Assembly (NCBI GenBank): GCA_024636405.1
Contig: JAGXHC010000017.1
Coordinates: forward strand, 1-9,103
Reading direction: 5' to 3'
Origin: Sulfitobacter sp.
Lineage (GTDB): Bacteria > Pseudomonadota > Alphaproteobacteria > Rhodobacterales > Rhodobacteraceae
Length of the DNA: 9,103 nucleotides
The notes under the pieces: model-generated
Database searches by the model: none
Seen by the model: the letters and a program-made list of their open reading frames with translations, nothing else
What the model was told of the DNA's origin: nothing
Program-made: the position numbers and the translations under genes
In this document: piece by piece, positions 1 to 7,524 of the stretch
Layout of the letters: each line of letters begins with the position of its first letter
Position numbering within the stretch: the first letter of the stretch is position 1

Positions 1-447
1 CACCGCTCCATGGGTGCGGGTGTGAAAGGTCAGGCGGCTTTGCTCGGATACGATGCGCGCGGCCTGCCGCAGCTTTTCGCAGGGGGTGTGCACATCGTTC
101 CCCACGGGGACGGAACAGTCGCAATCGGCTCTACGTCCGAGCGTGACTTTGACACGCCTGATGGCACGGATGCACAACTCGACGCCGTAATCGCCGCCGC
201 GTGTGCCGCTGTGCCTGCGTTGATGGACGCCCCAATCTTGGAACGCTGGGCCGGAGTGCGCCCGCGCGCGCGCAGCCGTGCCCCGATGCTGGGGCCATGG
301 CCAGAGCGTCCGGGTGTGTTTGTAGCCAACGGCGGATTCAAGATCGGTTTCGGTATGGCGCCCAAAGTTGCACAGGTTATGGCCGACCTTGTGTTGGAGG
401 GACGCGACACCATCCCAAAAGGTTTCCGCGTCAGCGACAATGTTTAA
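1..447 (+). CDS. FAD-dependent amine/amino-acid oxidoreductase (DAO family), C-terminal part
   Basis: The frame is open from base 1 and ends at a TAA at 445-447, so only the last 148 residues are in the window; the N-terminal FAD-binding Rossmann motif would lie to the left. The visible part resembles the C-terminal half of glycine oxidase/ThiO-like and D-amino-acid dehydrogenase-like flavoproteins. It has a KGQAALL strand, a WAGVRPRARSRAPMLG stretch (typical of the loop before the flavin-contacting strand) and a closing VANGGFKIGFGMAPKVAQ segment that in this family contacts the flavin near the active site. Such enzymes oxidise an amine or amino acid to the imine and pass electrons to oxygen or a carrier. 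The substrate cannot be read from this fragment. The gene converges on the lipoprotein gene at 649-1317. Family call is firm; the exact enzyme is not known. Confidence 0.8.
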   Translation, partial: HRSMGAGVKGQAALLGYDARGLPQLFAGGVHIVPHGDGTVAIGSTSERDFDTPDGTDAQLDAVIAAACAAVPALMDAPILERWAGVRPRARSRAPMLGPWPERPGVFVANGGFKIGFGMAPKVAQVMADLVLEGRDTIPKGFRVSDNV

Positions 448-595
448 ACCACACCATCCGTGGCCTGACTCCCGTTCACGCCGAGAACCAGTTAATCGCG
501 GCAAACCAGCTCTTAGTATTCGCTAACGCGCAAATGACCGTCCTGATACACGGCATAGCGCGGCGAAGTCAGGCCAATGCGCCCGCTGCGAGTCA

Positions 596-624
596 AGAAG
601 CCCCGAACAAATGCCGGGGCTTCT
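596..624 (-). terminator. Rho-independent terminator of the OmpA-family lipoprotein gene
   Basis: A perfect 10-bp stem (596-605 with 615-624, core GAAGCCCCG/CGGGGCTTC) closes a 9-base loop, 25 bases past the lipoprotein stop codon. Read on the minus strand the 3' arm runs into CTTCTTGACT, a short T-rich tail; on the plus strand no T-run follows. It therefore most likely ends the minus-strand transcript and could also stop read-through from the convergent oxidase gene. Confidence 0.7.
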
Positions 625-648
625 AGGTAGTTTATCAAGAGAAAGAAA

Positions 649-1317
649 TCACGCGTTGGGCAGGATCACGATCTCAACACGGCGGTTTTGTGCTTTGCCC
701 GCTGCGTTCAGGTTGCTCGCGATGGGTTGGCTTTCGCCGCGGCCATAGGTCTGAACCCGTGTTTGCGGGACACCATTGCCAATCAACACATTGGCCACCG
801 CGCGGGCGCGACCTTCGGACAGCTGCTGGTTATAAGCGGCTTCGCCGTCGCTGTCGGTATGGCCGATGATCTGAAGCGTGGAATTCGCGTAGATTTTTAC
901 GTTACTGGCCAAAGCCGCCAGATCGCCCTGCAATGCAGGCTGAACCGCAGTGCTGTCGGTAGCAAAGAGAATGTCCTGCGGCAGCGTCACAATCAAGCGG
1001 TCGCCCGTGTTCGTGATCACGACCCGGCTGTCCATCACGCGGCGCAACTCGGCCTCTTGCTTGTCCAGTGAATAGCCGACACCGGCACCAAGCGCGCCAC
1101 CGATCAGCGCGCCCTTTAGCGCGGCATCGCCACGGTTACCGTCGCCCTTGGACAATGCTCCGGCCAATGCACCGACGCCTGCACCGATCAGTGCGCCATT
1201 CTTGGTTTTCTGGTTCGGGTCGCCCGGCTGTGCGCCGATACCGCCCTGTGGCGTACATGCGCTGATCACTAGAATGCCAGACAAAGCCGCGGCAAGGGTC
1301 ATCTTTGAAGAAATCAT
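649..1317 (-). CDS. OmpA-family outer-membrane lipoprotein with glycine-zipper segment
   Basis: This 222-residue protein probably anchors the outer membrane to peptidoglycan. A lipoprotein signal (charged MISSK, then a hydrophobic core) ends in lipobox ISAC, so Cys21 would be acylated; the next residue is Thr, not the Asp inner-membrane retention signal known in E. coli. Residues 41-55 and 69-81 are Gly/Ala-rich (GALIGAGVGALAGAL and GALIGGALGAGVG), matching glycine-zipper domains. Residues about 105-220 are an OmpA C-terminal domain with GHTDSDG (152-158) and LSEGRA (166-171), placing the peptidoglycan-contact Asp155 and Arg170. The open frame reaches back to 1443, but the start at 1317 puts the signal peptide at the N-terminus and has AAGG ten bases upstream. 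The gene lies 137 bases downstream of the ada-like gene on the same strand and ends before a good terminator. The domain call is secure; the cellular role is inferred from the family. Confidence 0.9.
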   Translation of the reverse strand: MISSKMTLAAALSGILVISACTPQGGIGAQPGDPNQKTKNGALIGAGVGALAGALSKGDGNRGDAALKGALIGGALGAGVGYSLDKQEAELRRVMDSRVVITNTGDRLIVTLPQDILFATDSTAVQPALQGDLAALASNVKIYANSTLQIIGHTDSDGEAAYNQQLSEGRARAVANVLIGNGVPQTRVQTYGRGESQPIASNLNAAGKAQNRRVEIVILPNA

Positions 1318-1341
1318 TTTAATACTGCCTTCATGTTTCGG

Positions 1342-1359
1342 GCCTCGTTCGGGCGAGGC
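1342..1359 (-). promoter_or_regulatory. Hairpin in the lipoprotein mRNA leader
   Basis: A perfect 6-bp stem (GCCTCG/CGAGGC, 1342-1347 with 1354-1359) with a 6-base loop sits 25 bases upstream of the lipoprotein ATG, just ahead of its Shine-Dalgarno AAGG. No T-run follows on either strand, so it is more likely a structured 5' leader that affects mRNA stability or translation than a terminator of the upstream gene. Confidence 0.4.
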
Positions 1360-1375
1360 ATCTCTGTGTGAACGC

Positions 1376-1404
1376 TCTATACAATGGCAAAGGTCCCCGC
1401 GAAA
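1376..1404 (-). promoter_or_regulatory. Possible promoter of the OmpA-family lipoprotein gene
   Basis: On the minus strand TATAGA (1381-1376) is a fair -10 hexamer. It lies 17 bases after TTTCGC (1404-1399), a poor -35. It would give a leader of about 50 bases carrying the hairpin at 1342-1359. The call rests only on the hexamers and their spacing, so it is weak. Confidence 0.25.
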
Positions 1405-1454
1405 TCGAAGCTTCCGGCCAGTCGGCGAAAGATCGCGCATCACGGGGCTGGCAA

Positions 1455-2333
1455 TTACGCCTCAGCGCGCGCAGCTTCATATGCAAGCATCGCGCGTTTC
1501 ACCGGCAACCCCCAATGGTATCCCCCCAGTTCGCCCGATTTTCGCAACGCCCTATGACAGGGGATCAGCCAGCTGACAGGATTGCGCCCCACCGCCGTGC
1601 CAACCGCACGAACGGCCTTTGGGGTTCCAATGGATGCCGCGATGGATGAATACGTCGTGACCTGACCCGAAGGCACCTGCAACAGCGCCTCCCAGACCTT
1701 GATCTGAAACGGCGCCCCAATCAGATAAAGTGGCGCCTTGGCCATTGTCGTTGCGCGTGCGCCGAATGCAGTTTGCACCCAAGGCCGTAAAACTTCAGGG
1801 TTCTCGACAAATTCGGCCAGTCCCCACCGCGATGTCAGATCCTGCATCGCCGCTGCATCGCCAGTTTCGCACGAAAGTGCCAATCCGCAGATGCCTTTGG
1901 ATGTGCCCATCACCAATGCCTTGCCAAAAGGGCTGTCGAACCAGCCCCATGAAATTGTAAGCCCTGCCCCTTTACGGGCGAAATCGCCGGGGCTCATCGA
2001 CTCCCAACGTAGAAAAAGATCATGCAAACGGCCGGTTCCCGACAAACCCAGTTCGTGCGCCGCATCGAGCGTTGTAAACCTTTCGCGCAGTAGTGTCTTT
2101 GCGTGGCCAAGCGTGAGATATTGCTGATAGCGCTTTGGTGAAACCCCGACCCAGCGCGAGAACAACCGTTGGAAATGCGCCGATGACATGCCCATTTCCC
2201 CCGCAATCTGATCCAGCCGCAAGGGGTCTTCTGCCCGGTCGATCACATCGATGGCGCGGCGCATAACCTGAAAATGATACCCATCATCGGTTATGGCGGG
2301 GTCACGATCGGCGGTATGAATGTGTTTTGTCAT
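1455..2333 (-). CDS. Ada-like protein: AraC-type DNA-binding domain fused to O6-methylguanine-DNA methyltransferase
   Basis: This 292-residue protein should repair O6-alkylguanine by moving the alkyl group to its own cysteine, and probably regulates transcription. Residues about 25-122 form an AraC-type double helix-turn-helix (LDQIAGEMGMSSAHFQRLF, then VSPKRYQQYLTLGHAKTLL). Residues 125-205 fit the N-terminal methyltransferase subdomain. Residues 207-288 are the catalytic DNA-binding part, with VPSGQVTTYSSIA (220-232), the region of the arginine finger (VRAVGTAVGRNP, 241-252) and the active site PCHR at 258-261, so Cys259 is the acceptor. The N-terminal zinc domain of E. coli Ada, whose cysteine senses methylphosphotriesters, is absent, which fits the length of 292 against about 354. 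The start at 2333 lacks a clear Shine-Dalgarno; the transcript may be nearly leaderless. It is divergent from nth. Domain content is certain; autoregulation is inferred. Confidence 0.92.
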   Translation of the reverse strand: MTKHIHTADRDPAITDDGYHFQVMRRAIDVIDRAEDPLRLDQIAGEMGMSSAHFQRLFSRWVGVSPKRYQQYLTLGHAKTLLRERFTTLDAAHELGLSGTGRLHDLFLRWESMSPGDFARKGAGLTISWGWFDSPFGKALVMGTSKGICGLALSCETGDAAAMQDLTSRWGLAEFVENPEVLRPWVQTAFGARATTMAKAPLYLIGAPFQIKVWEALLQVPSGQVTTYSSIAASIGTPKAVRAVGTAVGRNPVSWLIPCHRALRKSGELGGYHWGLPVKRAMLAYEAARAEA

Positions 2334-2378
2334 AGCAGAAGAATTAAGGCGCGCGCAGTGTTTTTGCGACCCGAAACT

Positions 2379-2386
2379 TGCGCTTT
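2379..2386 (-). promoter_or_regulatory. Ada-box-like octamer upstream of the ada-like gene
   Basis: The minus strand reads AAAGCGCA, continuing to AAAGCGCAAG, 46 bases ahead of the ada-like start codon. AAAGCGCA is the octamer described as the Ada box in front of E. coli ada. Here it would sit upstream of a possible weak promoter (TCGCAA 2369-2364, 16 bases, TTAATT 2347-2342), the same order as in E. coli. The match is exact but short, and the protein lacks the domain that recognises this box in E. coli, so binding is unproven. Confidence 0.35.
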
Positions 2387-2467
2387 GTCACGCTGGTATT
2401 CCCTTGGGGGCGTGGCCCTAAAGATTTGAACGCTCTGGTGCCACACACTGCGCATCAGATGTACCCA

Positions 2468-2509
2468 TTTCGCGGTGAGGCCCGTGCGTTTCGCGGTCAG
2501 GCCGGTGGG
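2468..2509. repeat. Two-copy 21-bp imperfect tandem repeat
   Basis: Two adjoining 21-base units (2468-2488 and 2489-2509) agree at 18 of 21 positions. Each opens TTTCGCGGT, then AGGCC, then GTG; the three differences are C/G swaps. The period equals two helical turns, so the copies would present the same DNA face to a bound protein. No third copy is seen on either side. The repeat lies in the non-coding spacer between two repair genes. Confidence 0.75.
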
Positions 2510-2591
2510 TGCGAACCCGTTTTTGCCCCGCAACGGCGCGCTTGTCCGAACATGCGTGGCCAGATCCAACCGTCCCACAACGCCAACCATG

Positions 2592-2604
2592 CGTAAATTT
2601 TACG
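2592..2604. promoter_or_regulatory. AT-rich palindrome upstream of nth
   Basis: CGTAAA (2592-2597) and TTTACG (2599-2604) are perfect inverted arms around a single T, centred 59 bases before the nth ATG. This could be an operator, or part of the nth promoter, since TAAATT inside it is a passable -10. No known regulator consensus is assigned. Confidence 0.35.
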
Positions 2605-2616
2605 ATTTTGGTCAGC

Positions 2617-2638
2617 TTGCCTTGCCCTCCGAAGGCAA
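2617..2638 (+). promoter_or_regulatory. Inverted repeat in the nth leader
   Basis: TTGCCTT (2617-2623) and AAGGCAA (2632-2638) are perfect 7-bp arms with an 8-base loop, ending 18 bases before the nth start codon. No T-run follows on either strand, so a terminator is unlikely. It could be an operator or an mRNA hairpin. The only purine-rich Shine-Dalgarno-like stretch upstream of nth (GAAGG, 2631-2635) lies inside the right arm. Confidence 0.4.
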
Positions 2639-2656
2639 CCCGACCATACAAAAACC

Positions 2657-3301
2657 ATGGCAAAACAGCTTGACTACCACACCATCCGCCAGATTTTTAC
2701 CCGCTTTCACGAGATGGAGCCGGAGCCAAAAGGCGAGCTTGAGCATGTCAACGTATATACCCTTGTCGTTGCCGTCGCCCTCAGTGCGCAGGCCACAGAT
2801 GCGGGGGTGAACAAGGCCACGCGCGCCTTGTTTCAAATCGCCGACACGCCGCAAAAGATGCTTGATCTTGGCATCGAAGGGCTGACCGAACACATCAAAA
2901 CCATCGGGTTGTTCCGCCAGAAGGCGAAGAATGTGATGAAGATGAGCCAGATCCTTGTGGATGACTACGGCGGTGACGTGCCCAATTCCCGCGCCGCCCT
3001 GCAATCGTTGCCCGGTGTCGGGCGCAAGACCGCCAACGTTGTGCTGAACATGTGGTGGCACCAGCCTGCGCAGGCTGTGGACACCCACATCTTTCGCGTC
3101 GGCAACCGCACCGGCATCGCGCCCGGCAAATCCGTTGACGCGGTTGAACGCGCCATCGAAGACAACACGCCCGCCGATTTTCAGCATCATGCACATCACT
3201 GGCTGATCCTGCACGGGCGCTATACCTGCAAGGCGCGCAAGCCGCTTTGCCGGACCTGCATCATCCGCGATCTCTGCCCCTATGAGGATAAAACAGAATG
3301 A
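2657..3301 (+). CDS. nth: Endonuclease III (DNA glycosylase / AP lyase)
   Basis: Nth removes oxidised pyrimidines from DNA and nicks the resulting abasic site in base-excision repair. The 214-residue length matches the family (E. coli Nth is 211). The helix-hairpin-helix LPGVGRKTANVVL (118-130) supplies catalytic Lys124, and VDTHIFRV (141-148) supplies catalytic Asp142. The C-terminal iron-sulfur loop has the exact spacing C-X6-C-X2-C-X5-C at Cys191, 198, 201 and 207. The ATG at 2657 is the first in-frame start after a TAA at 2594-2596; no good Shine-Dalgarno precedes it, only an A-rich stretch and a hairpin. The stop codon overlaps the next gene's start as ATGA, so the two are co-transcribed. 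All catalytic and cluster residues are present, so it should be active. Confidence 0.97.
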   Translation: MAKQLDYHTIRQIFTRFHEMEPEPKGELEHVNVYTLVVAVALSAQATDAGVNKATRALFQIADTPQKMLDLGIEGLTEHIKTIGLFRQKAKNVMKMSQILVDDYGGDVPNSRAALQSLPGVGRKTANVVLNMWWHQPAQAVDTHIFRVGNRTGIAPGKSVDAVERAIEDNTPADFQHHAHHWLILHGRYTCKARKPLCRTCIIRDLCPYEDKTE

Positions 3302-4287
3302 CCCATTACGAAGTAGTTGGCATCGGCAACGCCGTTGTCGATGTGATTTCCCACGCCGACGATACCTTTCTTGATCACATGGGAATCGAAAAAGGCATCA
3401 TGCAATTGATCGAGCGGGACCGCGCCGAAGTGCTCTATGCCGCGATGAAAGACCGCATCCAGACCCCCGGTGGGTCCGTGGCCAACACCATCGCGGGCAT
3501 TGGCGCCCTGGGGTTGCCGACGGCGTTCATTGGTCGGGTGCATGACGACGCTTTGGGCAAATTCTATGCCAGTTCGATGGTGGATGGCGGCACAGCCTTC
3601 GTTAACGATCCGGTGCAGGGGGGCAATTTGCCGACGTCACGTTCGATGATCTTCGTATCGCCTGATGGTGAGCGGTCAATGAACACCTATTTGGGGATTT
3701 CCACCGATCTTGGCCCCGATGACGTGCCCGACGATGTCGCTTCGGCCGCGAAGATCATGTTTCTCGAAGGATATCTCTTTGACAAGGATCAGGGCAAACA
3801 GGCGTTTCTTGAGGCGTCCCGCCTGACGAGAGAAGCCGGCGGCATGGCCGGTATCGCCATTTCCGATCCTTTCTGCGTCAACCGCCACCGCGCGGATTTC
3901 CTGAGGATGATCGAACATGAACTGGATTACGTCATCGGCAACGAGGCGGAAATCAGGTCACTGTTTGAAACTGACGATCTGGAGGACGCGCTGTCGCGTA
4001 CCGCAGCCCTGTGTCCGCTTGTCGTCTGTACCCGCTCTGGTGAAGGTGTGATCCTGATCCGTGGTAACGAACGCGTCGAGGTGCCGGTAAACAAGGTCGT
4101 TCCGGTGGATGCCACTGGCGCAGGGGACCAGTTTGCCGCAGGGTTTCTTTTTGGCTTGGCCACGGGTCGTGATCTGGAAACCTGCGGGCGTATGGGCAAC
4201 ATCTGTGCCGCCGAAGTGATCAGCCACGTCGGGCCGCGCCCGGCAACTGACATCATCGCGCTTTTCAAGGCGCAAGCACTGCTATGA
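3298..4287 (+). CDS. PfkB-family sugar/nucleoside kinase, probably adenosine kinase
   Basis: This 329-residue kinase most likely phosphorylates adenosine to AMP with ATP in purine salvage, in the cytoplasm. It opens with a ribokinase-type strand (YEVVGIGNAVVDV, 4-16). The first PfkB signature region is GGSVANT (58-64) running to FIGRVHDDALG (77-87). The second signature DATGAGD (271-277) carries the anion hole and catalytic base Asp277, followed by QFAAGFLFGLATG. GNEAEI (214-219) is the usual substrate-lid partner motif. The ATG overlaps the nth stop (ATGA), with GAGGA at 3284-3288 nine bases upstream as ribosome binding site inside nth, so translation is probably coupled. The family is certain. 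Adenosine rather than ribose or another sugar is inferred from overall resemblance to alphaproteobacterial adenosine kinases. Confidence 0.88.
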   Translation: MTHYEVVGIGNAVVDVISHADDTFLDHMGIEKGIMQLIERDRAEVLYAAMKDRIQTPGGSVANTIAGIGALGLPTAFIGRVHDDALGKFYASSMVDGGTAFVNDPVQGGNLPTSRSMIFVSPDGERSMNTYLGISTDLGPDDVPDDVASAAKIMFLEGYLFDKDQGKQAFLEASRLTREAGGMAGIAISDPFCVNRHRADFLRMIEHELDYVIGNEAEIRSLFETDDLEDALSRTAALCPLVVCTRSGEGVILIRGNERVEVPVNKVVPVDATGAGDQFAAGFLFGLATGRDLETCGRMGNICAAEVISHVGPRPATDIIALFKAQALL

Positions 4288-4318
4288 AAATCCAGGCGGC
4301 GGAATTTGCGCCGCTTGG
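4287..4318 (-). terminator. Terminator between convergent kinase gene and rppH operon
   Basis: A 10-bp stem with one G-U pair (4292-4301 with 4309-4318) closes a 7-base loop. On the minus strand it is followed at once by ATTTT (4291-4287), a reasonable U-tract, so it should terminate the rppH-secreted-protein operon, whose last stop is at 4325. It starts five bases after the kinase stop on the plus strand, where no T-run follows; it may still slow plus-strand transcription. Confidence 0.7.
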
Positions 4319-4322
4319 GTCC

Positions 4323-4335
4323 AACTACTGTAGTT
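4323..4335. repeat. Perfect 13-base palindrome over a stop codon
   Basis: AACTAC and GTAGTT (4323-4328, 4330-4335) flank a single T and cover the last codons and TAG stop of the secreted-protein gene. It is too short and loopless to be a hairpin terminator. It may be chance or a protein site next to the terminator. Confidence 0.3.
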
Positions 4336-4813
4336 TAGGGGCGCATTCCGCGCCCTTGTAGCAGCTTTTGACCTTGCGAATCATGGCCGGTTTCGGCGCG
4401 CGAAACAGATCACCGCCGCCGCAGGGGTCCGTTTCCACGACATAGCCTTCGGCCCCGCGCCGCACAAAAGCGAGCACTTTCTGTCCGCTCTGCGCAGAAG
4501 CACACCAAGGGCCGTAGCAGGCGACTTCAAGCGTGACGTCCCGGTCAAACGGCAAAGTAAATCCTTCTTTCGACAGCGACCTGCCTTCCAGTCGCGCGGG
4601 GATTTGGGTCAGCGGCGGTGTCTTGTGCGAAGCCACAGGGTCGGTGCTGGGCAAAAGTCGTTTGTCGAACTGCAGCGTGCCATGCACCACGACATAGGGC
4701 TCGTCCGCCTGTGCCGCCCGCTGAAAGGTCGTCTCCAGCGAATGGGGCATGCAGGTCAGCGCCATCGCAGGAAGTGGTGCCAGCGCCAGCAGGCAGGCTA
4801 GGATTAAGCGCAT
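4325..4813 (-). CDS. Small secreted six-cysteine protein of unknown function
   Basis: I do not recognise a named family. The 162-residue product starts with a clear Sec signal peptide ([18 protein letters not shown], cleavage likely after Ala18), so it should be exported to the periplasm. The mature part has six cysteines (21, 99, 104, 131, 151, 157), an even number that suggests three disulfides. Its pattern, a Cys at the mature N-terminus, a VVVHGTL strand (41-47), then ACYGPWC, SGQKVLAFVRRG and a late DPCGGG, loosely resembles the netrin/TIMP-like (NTR) fold of secreted bacterial proteins; this is only inference. The ATG at 4813 shares one base with the rppH stop (TGATG); a GTG at 4816 would overlap it by four. 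Either way it is coupled to rppH, and it ends before the hairpin at 4287-4318. Confidence 0.75.
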   Translation of the reverse strand: MRLILACLLALAPLPAMALTCMPHSLETTFQRAAQADEPYVVVHGTLQFDKRLLPSTDPVASHKTPPLTQIPARLEGRSLSKEGFTLPFDRDVTLEVACYGPWCASAQSGQKVLAFVRRGAEGYVVETDPCGGGDLFRAPKPAMIRKVKSCYKGAECAPKLQ

Positions 4814-5295
4814 CACAGATGATCTCTGAATTCGGCCAAGACCGCCTCATAAACCTTGCGCTTGAACGGCACGATCCCGCTCACAAGGTCCGCGACAGGC
4901 AACCAGCGCCAACTTGAAAATTCAGGATGTTCGGTCACGATATTGATTTGAGAATCTTCCCCGGTAAATCGCATCAGAAACCACTTTTGCTCCTGCCCGC
5001 GATACCGTCCCTTCCAGATTTTTGGCACCAGATCGTGCGGCAGGTCATACGCAAGCCAGCCGGCAGTTTCCGCCACTATCTGCACCAGATCACGCGATAC
5101 GCCGGTTTCCTCTTCCAACTCGCGCAACGCGGCGTCGCGGGGGGCTTCGTTTTTCTCAACCCCGCCTTGCGGCATCTGCCAGGCGTCCTGATCCCGGTCC
5201 CGCCGCTGGCCGACAAAAACCAAACCCTCGGCGTTCGTCAGCATCACACCCACGCAGGCACGATAAGGCAGCATGGCGATTTCATCCGGTGTCAT
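4813..5295 (-). CDS. rppH: RNA pyrophosphohydrolase (Nudix hydrolase)
   Basis: RppH removes pyrophosphate from the 5' triphosphate end of mRNAs, which opens them to RNase E-type decay. The 160-residue protein has the family start ([19 protein letters not shown]), WQMPQGG (39-45), and a complete Nudix box from Gly44 to Val66 whose REL-EEE core (58-63) holds the metal-binding glutamates. The [10 protein letters not shown] stretch (101-110) matches E. coli RppH QKQKWFLL. The open frame runs back to 5400, but the ATG at 5295 has a strong GGGAGAG (5310-5304) eight bases upstream and gives the normal family length, so the 35 extra residues are rejected. It is the first gene of a two-gene operon with the secreted protein downstream, and is divergent from fadH. 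The 5'-end specificity follows from the family; all core residues are present. Confidence 0.93.
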   Translation of the reverse strand: MTPDEIAMLPYRACVGVMLTNAEGLVFVGQRRDRDQDAWQMPQGGVEKNEAPRDAALRELEEETGVSRDLVQIVAETAGWLAYDLPHDLVPKIWKGRYRGQEQKWFLMRFTGEDSQINIVTEHPEFSSWRWLPVADLVSGIVPFKRKVYEAVLAEFRDHL

Positions 5296-5392
5296 GGTGC
5301 GATCTCTCCCGATGTCGGTGGCTTCCACGGCGATAGCACGACTTCCACATCTTGTGAAAGCGGCCGCAAAGGCAAAATGACGCCGCGTTGCA

Positions 5393-7485
<2,093 letters not shown>

Positions 7486-7524
7486 GGCGTGTAGGTTCAG
7501 TTCCAGCATTCCAAGGGCGTGATC

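Larger units (their letters stand above)
2334..2656. other. Divergent spacer between the ada-like gene and nth
   Basis: This 323-base stretch contains no ORF I would accept as a gene: the open frames across it resemble no family I recognise and lack ribosome binding sites. It should hold the promoters of both flanking genes. Reading left to right it contains TTAATT (minus strand, 2347-2342) as a possible -10 for ada, an Ada-box-like octamer (2379-2386) and a 21-bp imperfect tandem repeat (2468-2509). A tiny GGGT-GCGA-ACCC hairpin followed by GTTTTTG comes next (2507-2525), then an AT-rich palindrome (2592-2604) and an inverted repeat just before nth (2617-2638). The final 66 bases are far more AT-rich than the rest and are the likely nth promoter region. 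Confidence 0.6.

Noticed and set aside
1318..1443. N-terminal extension of the OmpA-family lipoprotein to 1443
   Set aside because: It would bury the lipoprotein signal peptide 42 residues inside the protein; the ATG at 1317 places it at the terminus and has AAGG upstream.
2507..2525. Small GGGT-GCGA-ACCC hairpin followed by GTTTTTG as a terminator of a small RNA
   Set aside because: The stem has only four strong pairs plus wobbles and no convincing promoter was found upstream on that strand.
2330..2810. Several 70-110 codon frames across the ada-nth spacer on both strands
   Set aside because: None has a ribosome binding site or recognisable domain, they overlap each other, and their apparent repeated peptides (such as GLTAKRT-GLTAKWV) come from the 21-bp tandem repeat.
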